From Acinetobacter ihumii (GTDB lineage: Bacteria > Pseudomonadota > Gammaproteobacteria > Pseudomonadales > Moraxellaceae), in contig NZ_LR130760.1 of assembly GCF_900625095.1 (NCBI RefSeq), forward strand, positions 346,301 to 410,300: a stretch of 64,000 nucleotides of DNA. The letters run 5' to 3'. Made by a program: the position numbers and the translations under genes. Of the stretch, positions 59,343 to 64,000 are shown piece after piece (the stretch's first letter is position 1; every line of letters starts with the position of its first letter). A model generated the notes under the pieces. The model saw only the letters and a program-made list of their open reading frames with translations, searched no databases and had not been told where the DNA came from.

Positions 59343-59888
59343 ATGTCTCTTGTGATCCTCGCTCATCCCAATTTTCATCAATCCATTGCAAACAAAGTAA
59401 TTATTCAACAACTTACCCAGCACGACCCTGATATTGAAATTCGAAACATTCATCAGTTGTATCCAGACTACAAAATTGACATTGCAGCGGCGCAAGCTGC
59501 ATTACTACGTCATGATTTGATCATCCTGCAATATCCTATGTATTGGTTTAATATGCCTGCCATTCTTAAAGTCTGGTTTGATGAGGTTTTTAGTTATCAG
59601 TTTGCTTATGGCTCTGAAGGTGACAAACTTAAATATAAACAATTACTTATTAGTATGACCGTTGGTCAAGCTGAACAAAATTATATTCAGCCTAATGGAA
59701 TACATTTAGTTGATCAATTTTTGCAATCCATTCGGTATTCAGCCGAATATACACAAATGCAATATCAGCAGCCGCATATTTTATATGAGGTTTCTCTTGT
59801 CTCAGGCTTCAGTCCCAAAATGATAGAGCACAGAGCTCAAACTCATGGACAGGCACTTATTCAAGTCATTCAAAATATTGTGAGATAA
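59343..59888 (+). CDS. NAD(P)H-dependent flavodoxin-fold oxidoreductase
   Basis: A 181-residue protein of the MdaB/KefF/NQO family: HPNFHQSIAN near residue 8, QYPMYWFNMPAILKVWFDEVF near residues 59-79 and FAYGSEGDKLK near 83. These are FMN- or FAD-dependent quinone reductases. Divergent transcription from the HxlR gene suggests induction by quinones or other electrophiles. Confidence 0.88.
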   Translation: MSLVILAHPNFHQSIANKVIIQQLTQHDPDIEIRNIHQLYPDYKIDIAAAQAALLRHDLIILQYPMYWFNMPAILKVWFDEVFSYQFAYGSEGDKLKYKQLLISMTVGQAEQNYIQPNGIHLVDQFLQSIRYSAEYTQMQYQQPHILYEVSLVSGFSPKMIEHRAQTHGQALIQVIQNIVR

Positions 59889-59892
59889 AACA

Positions 59893-59930
59893 AAAAAAAC
59901 AGCGCAATATTTTTATATGCGCTGTTTTGT
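59893..59930. terminator. Bidirectional terminator
   Basis: AAAACAGCGCA and TGCGCTGTTTT form an 11-bp stem; T runs on both strands. The oxidoreductase and the LysM gene converge here. Confidence 0.85.
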
Positions 59931-59943
59931 TCAGATCATTGAG

Positions 59944-60411
59944 TTATTGCGGAATACGCAATACCTGACCTGGATAAATATCATCTGCATTTTTCAAAAG
60001 TGGTTTGTTGGCTTCAAAAATTTTATTGTACTGGTTTGGATCACCATAATATTCTTTTGAAATTTTCGATAAGTTATCGCCAGATTTCACCGTATAAAAT
60101 TTACTTTCAGGTTCTGGTGTTTCAACCGTCATTTGATCATCCACTTTTGCAACATGATCAATATTGCCCACAGCCAATACAATTTTTTCTTTGTCTGCCT
60201 GACTTTTTACTTTACCCTGAATCGTCGCTAAATCTGAAGTGCTGTTATAGTTGACCACTAAGCCCTCAACAGGCAGACCTAAGCTTTTAATGTGTGCTAA
60301 AAGCTGATTTGCGATTTCTTGAGCGGTGGGTTCAGCAGGGGTTGCGGCTGGTTGTTCTGTTTTTGCCTGATTCTTCTTACCAATACCTTTTACAAAATCA
60401 AAAAGACCCAT
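59944..60411 (-). CDS. BON and LysM domain protein (Kbp/YgaU-like)
   Basis: A 155-residue cytoplasmic-type protein without a signal peptide. A BON domain covers about residues 35-92 and a C-terminal LysM domain (YTVKSGDNLSKISKEYYGD near residues 107-125) ends in PGQVLRIPQ. This layout matches E. coli Kbp (YgaU), a K+-binding protein. Despite the LysM fold, peptidoglycan binding is doubtful because no export signal is seen. Confidence 0.88.
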   Translation of the reverse strand: MGLFDFVKGIGKKNQAKTEQPAATPAEPTAQEIANQLLAHIKSLGLPVEGLVVNYNSTSDLATIQGKVKSQADKEKIVLAVGNIDHVAKVDDQMTVETPEPESKFYTVKSGDNLSKISKEYYGDPNQYNKIFEANKPLLKNADDIYPGQVLRIPQ

Positions 60412-60589
60412 GATTGTCTCCTATAATGATTATTTTGATCATGAAATAAATGTAAAGCCCTTATAGTTATACTGAAAAAATAACTGAGTTAGGGTGTCTG
60501 TTCGCTTTAATCAGGTAACAATATGTAACTTATTGGATCATTTTCTTATTTTTGCTTCCTGTTCTCTCGAGGCGTTCTTGTCACAGCTA

Positions 60590-60615
60590 TAAAAAAACCA
60601 CCTTGCGGTGGCTTT
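60590..60615 (-). terminator. acpP terminator
   Basis: On the minus strand AAAGCCACC, GCAA, GGTGGTTT followed by T4. Confidence 0.88.
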
Positions 60616-60631
60616 TATCAACACTGATTCA

Positions 60632-60868
60632 TTAACCCAATTTTTTGGTTACATAATCAATAGCTGATTGAACAGTTGTAATTTCGTTAGAATCTTCATC
60701 AGGAATCGTGATGTCGAAGTCATTTTCGAAAGACATTACAAGTTCAACTAGATCAAGAGAGTCAGCACCCAAATCATCCATAAAAGATGCTTCGTTTTTG
60801 ATCTCTTCAACTTTCATACCAAGTTGTTCTGCGACTGCTTGCTTAACACGTTGTTCGATATCGCTCAC
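60632..60868 (-). CDS. acpP: Acyl carrier protein
   Basis: A 78-residue AcpP with the phosphopantetheine site Ser37 in [11 protein letters not shown]. It carries acyl chains in fatty acid synthesis. An ATG at 60883 lies in the SD itself; the GTG at 60868, seven bases after AGGAG, is the true start. It follows fabG; no fabF follows acpP here, unlike in many bacteria. Confidence 0.96.
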   Translation of the reverse strand: MSDIEQRVKQAVAEQLGMKVEEIKNEASFMDDLGADSLDLVELVMSFENDFDITIPDEDSNEITTVQSAIDYVTKKLG

Positions 60869-60953
60869 AGGAATTCTCCTCATTGCTTGTGGCGTTTTTA
60901 ATTGCCGTTAGTTTAATTGAATATTGAATATTTTAAAAGTTTATCCATCAGCC

Positions 60954-61688
60954 TTAAGCCATGTATAAACCACCATTTACATGTAATACCGTACCAGTAA
61001 TGTAACTTGCTTGATCTGAAGCGAGGAAACTTACTGCATTTGCGATATCTTGTGGCTCGCCAAGACGACCTAGCGCAACCTGATCACTCATTTTTTTGCG
61101 AAGATCTTCGCTTAAGCTCTCTGTCATTTCAGTTGCAATAAAACCAGGTGCAACACTGTTTACCGTAATCTGGCGACTTCCCATTTCCTTGGCAAGGCTG
61201 CGGCTAAATGCCTCGATACCTGCTTTAGCCGCTGAGTAGTTGGCTTGACCCGGATTGGCAAAATGTGCAACCACTGAACTGACATTGATAATACGTCCAA
61301 AACGGGCTTTGGTCATGCCTTTTAACACACGTTTTGATAACCGATAAACCGCTTTTAAATGAATATTTAAAATGTCGTCCCAGTCATCTTCAGACATACG
61401 TAGTAACAGATTGTCACGAGTGATGCCTGCATTGTTGACCAATACCAACACTGGACCATAATTTTGTTCAATGTTTGAAACAACGGCTTCGATTTGATCC
61501 AGATGACGAACATCCAATACTAAACTTACACCCTGCTCACCAAACTGCTCTGATAATTTTTGAGCACCCGATTCGCTCGTTGCTGTCCCAACGACAAAAA
61601 AACCGTCTTGAATAAGTTGCTGTGCAATTGCCGCGCCAATACCACGGCTCGCACCTGTCACTAAAGCAACTTTACGTTGTTGTGTCAT
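60954..61688 (-). CDS. fabG: 3-oxoacyl-ACP reductase
   Basis: A 244-residue SDR: TGASRGIG near residues 12-19, NNAGITRDNLLLRM near residue 86, Ser-Tyr-Lys triad with YSAAKAG near residue 151. It reduces beta-ketoacyl-ACP with NADPH. Its ATG overlaps the fabD stop as ATGA, so the two are translationally coupled. Confidence 0.96.
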   Translation of the reverse strand: MTQQRKVALVTGASRGIGAAIAQQLIQDGFFVVGTATSESGAQKLSEQFGEQGVSLVLDVRHLDQIEAVVSNIEQNYGPVLVLVNNAGITRDNLLLRMSEDDWDDILNIHLKAVYRLSKRVLKGMTKARFGRIINVSSVVAHFANPGQANYSAAKAGIEAFSRSLAKEMGSRQITVNSVAPGFIATEMTESLSEDLRKKMSDQVALGRLGEPQDIANAVSFLASDQASYITGTVLHVNGGLYMA

Positions 61689-62671
61689 GCAATTTTTCCT
61701 TCCGCCACTAAAACTGCGTTTAGAGCATCTTCCATACGACTTTTGCTATCAATTGCAAATGCCTTTTCTATATTTGGCAAACGTTTCGCAAGGTTGCTCA
61801 GTACTGTACCCGGACCGCACTCAACCACATACTGAATCCCTTGATCCTGCAAATATTGCATGGTGCGTGTCCATTGTACTGATTGATACAATTGAGCCGT
61901 AAGTGCCTGACGTAATTGCGCAACATCGGTCGCGATTGCCGCGTTGACATTTTGTATTACAGGTATATGCGGTAGCTCAATGGCAGTTTGTTCCAACGCA
62001 ATCGCAAATTGTTCTGCCGCAGGTTTCATGAGTGAACAATGTGACGGTACTGACACAGGCAGGGCAATCGCTTTACCTGATTGTTCTTTGGCAAGTGCCA
62101 TGACTTCATTCACCAATGCAGTAGAACCTGCAATCACCACTTGACCTTGCGCATTATAATTTGCGGCTTCAACCGAACCTTGTCCAGATGCAGATACGCT
62201 TTGGCATAACTCAACCACTTTTTCATCAGCTAGACCTAAGATTGCAGCCATCGCACCCTGACCTTGTGGAACAGCACTTTGCATCAACTTACCGCGCAAA
62301 TTGACCAATTTCACCGCATCAGCAAGGCTCAATGCTTGTGCTGCAACCAATGCACTATATTCACCCAATGAATGTCCAGCCAAGTATTTTGGAGCGATCC
62401 CACCTAAATCCAGCCAAACACGCCACAAGGCAATACTGGCAGTGAGCAAGACAGGCTGGGTATTTTCAGTCTGATCTAATCCTTCACCACTTTGTGCAAT
62501 GTGCCATAAGTCAAAACCAAGTGCATCTGACGCTTCAGCAAAGGTCTGTTGCACACCACTAAACTGTTCAGCAAGTTCAGCAAGCATGCCGACTTTTTGT
62601 GATCCTTGACCCGGAAACAAAAATGCAGTTTTGGTTGCTTGAGCCACTTGCTCAAGTCGCTTAGCAGACAT
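61685..62671 (-). CDS. fabD: Malonyl-CoA:ACP transacylase
   Basis: A 328-residue FabD with FPGQGSQ near residue 19, the nucleophile Ser101 in AGHSLGEYSAL and VSVPSHCSLM near residue 203. It loads malonyl units onto ACP. The N-terminus is about 12 residues longer than in E. coli. It follows rpmF with a terminator between, so it probably has its own promoter. Confidence 0.95.
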   Translation of the reverse strand: MSAKRLEQVAQATKTAFLFPGQGSQKVGMLAELAEQFSGVQQTFAEASDALGFDLWHIAQSGEGLDQTENTQPVLLTASIALWRVWLDLGGIAPKYLAGHSLGEYSALVAAQALSLADAVKLVNLRGKLMQSAVPQGQGAMAAILGLADEKVVELCQSVSASGQGSVEAANYNAQGQVVIAGSTALVNEVMALAKEQSGKAIALPVSVPSHCSLMKPAAEQFAIALEQTAIELPHIPVIQNVNAAIATDVAQLRQALTAQLYQSVQWTRTMQYLQDQGIQYVVECGPGTVLSNLAKRLPNIEKAFAIDSKSRMEDALNAVLVAEGKIA

Positions 62672-62756
62672 ATAAAAATCCTTTATTTCGTCTTAGCTCG
62701 TTTACGAGGCAGAAATTTAACACTTATTCGATCGCTTGATAATTGCGAAAAGCAAC

Positions 62757-62787
62757 AAAAAAAGGGAGCTTTCGCTCCCATTTTTTC
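62757..62787 (-). terminator. rpmF terminator
   Basis: GGGAGC, GAAA/TTTC loop, GCTCCC, with a T run on the minus strand. Confidence 0.88.
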
Positions 62788-62825
62788 TACACTTAAGCAT
62801 CACGCTTTCATGCAAATTCACTCAA

Positions 62826-63011
62826 TTATTCAGCATCAGCTGCTTTAGCGAACAATTGACGACCACGGTAAAAACCATCTTTAGTCACGTGGTGACGACG
62901 ATGAGTTTCACCTGTAGTTTGGTCTACAGTTAATGCATTCTCGGTTAAAGCGTCATGTGAACGGCGCATGTCACGGCGAGAGCGACTTTTACGGTTTTGC
63001 TGAACGGCCAT
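62826..63011 (-). CDS. rpmF: Ribosomal protein L32
   Basis: A 61-residue L32 starting [22 protein letters not shown], the conserved basic N-terminus. It lacks the zinc-binding Cys pairs seen in some L32 proteins, like other gamma-proteobacterial forms. It follows yceD, the usual arrangement, after 79 bases. Confidence 0.96.
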   Translation of the reverse strand: MAVQQNRKSRSRRDMRRSHDALTENALTVDQTTGETHRRHHVTKDGFYRGRQLFAKAADAE

Positions 63012-63090
63012 GATGGCTCCTTACAAAGATCGAAAAAATGGATCAGAACAAATTCAGTTGTCTTAACTCAACATAATAACACAAATTGTG

Positions 63091-63651
63091 CTATGAATTA
63101 AGTTTGCCTTTCAAACTTGCCAAAACATCAAACGGATTATCACGTTTTTCTTCGACAACGTCCTCAACGGCTGGTTGATGCTTATGCTCACAAGACACAT
63201 GCTTAGGAGACAGCGGCATCAACAATAACAGTTCATCTTCTATGAGTGACAGTAAATCAACAGTCGACGGGGTGGCAAAATCACCCTTTGTTGAAGATTC
63301 ACTTTCGCCCAAGACGATGAAATCAGCATCCTCATCCAAGCGCTCTATCAGTGACTCATCATCGACCAGTGCTAAATGGAAATCTGAAACAAGAGCAATT
63401 TCCACGGGCTCCAGACAACGCTGACATTCCAATGGAACTTTTGTTTCAACATGACCATCAAACCACACAACGCGATGATACGCATCCATTGATAGCTTAC
63501 AGTCTATAGAGATCAATTGCTTATCAATTGATCCAACAGCTTCACGAGCAATACGAGCAAAGCGAGACAATGGCAGTGTTCCTGACCATGTAAAGCCTTG
63601 TTCAGCCCATTTAAACGGCTCAATCTGTGCCGGAAAGGTATTTGCTGACAT
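63091..63651 (-). CDS. yceD: YceD/DUF177 family protein (23S rRNA accumulation protein)
   Basis: A 186-residue acidic protein. The zinc-like ECQRCLEPV motif near residues 74-82 and a second pair with CEHKH near the C-terminal part, plus the NPFDVLASLKGKL ending, are YceD features. It is linked to 23S rRNA maturation and precedes rpmF in most proteobacteria. No Shine-Dalgarno is visible: the ATG follows CAGACCCTCTT, the end of an inverted-repeat arm (63655-63676). Initiation therefore looks unusual. Confidence 0.88.
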   Translation of the reverse strand: MSANTFPAQIEPFKWAEQGFTWSGTLPLSRFARIAREAVGSIDKQLISIDCKLSMDAYHRVVWFDGHVETKVPLECQRCLEPVEIALVSDFHLALVDDESLIERLDEDADFIVLGESESSTKGDFATPSTVDLLSLIEDELLLLMPLSPKHVSCEHKHQPAVEDVVEEKRDNPFDVLASLKGKLNS

Positions 63652-63654
63652 AAG

Positions 63655-63922
63655 AGGGTCTGTTGACAGTTCAAATATAGTTGCGACAGTGGATAATTTT
63701 TAGAGGATACAAGGCACGAATTGCGTAATTTAGCCTTCTAAATGAGCAATACGTAACGCAGTAGCGTCAAAAAATGTCCCTGTCCCTACGGGTTGCTAGT
63801 AAAATTGCCCTAACCATCGTCATGAAACTTGTCAAGGGAATCGCCATTAACTACGTTTCATTCCTCGTCTATGACAATTTTACTTTGCAACGCAAGTTAC
63901 ATTTGAACTGTCAGCAGACCCT
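63655..63922. repeat. 268-bp element with about 31-bp terminal inverted repeats in the yceD leader
   Basis: AGGGTCTGTTGACAGTTCAAAT (22 bases, 63655-63676) is repeated in inverse orientation at 63901-63922 with one difference, and the likeness extends inwards to about 31 bases with a gap. Inside are a hairpin (63720-63750), a CAAGGCACGAA/GTCAAAAAAT motif shared with the element at 35681-35745, and a 26-codon minus-strand ORF (63847-63767) without an RBS. It could be a small non-autonomous mobile element or a structured leader. No target-site duplication is visible. Confidence 0.65.
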
Positions 63923-63932
63923 GTGGGCGGCA

Positions 63933-63961
63933 ATTCTACAAATTCATCGGTACTCTGTCAA
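63933..63961 (-). promoter_or_regulatory. yceD-rpmF promoter
   Basis: On the minus strand TTGACA (63961-63956), exactly 17 bases, then TAGAAT (63938-63933), a near-consensus sigma-70 promoter. The predicted transcription start near 63926 gives a leader of about 275 bases before the yceD ATG. The 268-bp inverted-repeat element fills nearly all of it. Confidence 0.8.
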
Positions 63962-64000
63962 AGATTAAGATACAATTTTGTACTAATTTAGACAGAACTC

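Noticed and set aside
63774..63968. A 64-codon plus-strand open frame beside yceD
   Set aside because: It has no RBS, overlaps the yceD promoter and inverted-repeat arm on the other strand, and its composition is that of the repeat element.

Overview
The window is a 64 kb piece of an Acinetobacter chromosome. The evidence is the low-to-moderate GC content, the tmRNA tag ANDETYALAA, the 78-residue AcpP, the 396-residue EF-Tu, and a van (vanillate) cluster next to a second aromatic-degradation operon. No species-level call can be made from the sequence alone. The left 17.4 kb is accessory and catabolic; the rest is mostly core housekeeping. No CRISPR array, intact prophage, intact insertion sequence, rRNA or tRNA gene was seen.

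1-7.8 kb is a minus-strand operon read from 7776 towards 1 and running off the left edge. It encodes a Rieske ferredoxin, a small unassigned protein, an alpha-only ring-hydroxylating oxygenase, a dihydrodiol-type SDR, a two-domain extradiol (VOC) dioxygenase, a ferredoxin reductase, an MFS importer, a cupin, an alpha/beta hydrolase and a second SDR. A divergent IclR regulator (8051) probably controls it. Together these read as uptake, dihydroxylation, rearomatisation, meta-cleavage and hydrolysis of an unidentified aromatic. 9.1-17.4 kb holds a NicC-like FAD monooxygenase, then the vanillate module: OprD-type porin, AAHS-type MFS importer, vanA, vanB, vanR, and a 2-oxoglutarate/IPNS-like oxygenase. 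The vanA promoter carries the palindrome ATTGGATCCAAT, the known VanR operator, and a related palindrome lies on the porin/transporter side.

17.9-31.3 kb is core: glpK, ssrA (tmRNA) followed by a decayed integrase-like remnant, fur, bamE, an rnfH pair with an SNF-like membrane protein, a bacteriohemerythrin, a glutamine amidotransferase, an OlsB-like acyltransferase, argB, a phosphomannomutase, dut, rep and an OmpA-like lipoprotein. 31.6-47.2 kb holds a PlsC-type acyltransferase, a membrane protein, minCDE, a PA4642-family gene, a LysE exporter, ppk2, ftsK, trxB, a methyltransferase, the N-degron transferases aat and bpt, rimI and a metal-dependent hydrolase.

47.4-52.0 kb is the str operon (rpsL-rpsG-fusA-tuf, minus strand). 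It is read from a near-consensus promoter nested in a 14-bp inverted repeat and followed at once by a terminator-like leader hairpin. 52.2-60.4 kb has an EcsC-family gene, fabB, hemJ, an acyltransferase, a HAD phosphatase, thiD, an HxlR/flavodoxin-fold divergent pair and a LysM/BON protein. 60.6-63.7 kb is yceD-rpmF-fabD-fabG-acpP, without plsX, fabH or fabF. The yceD leader contains a 268-bp segment bounded by about 31-bp inverted repeats between its promoter and its start codon. This is the most unusual non-coding structure in the window and may be a small mobile element or an RNA switch.
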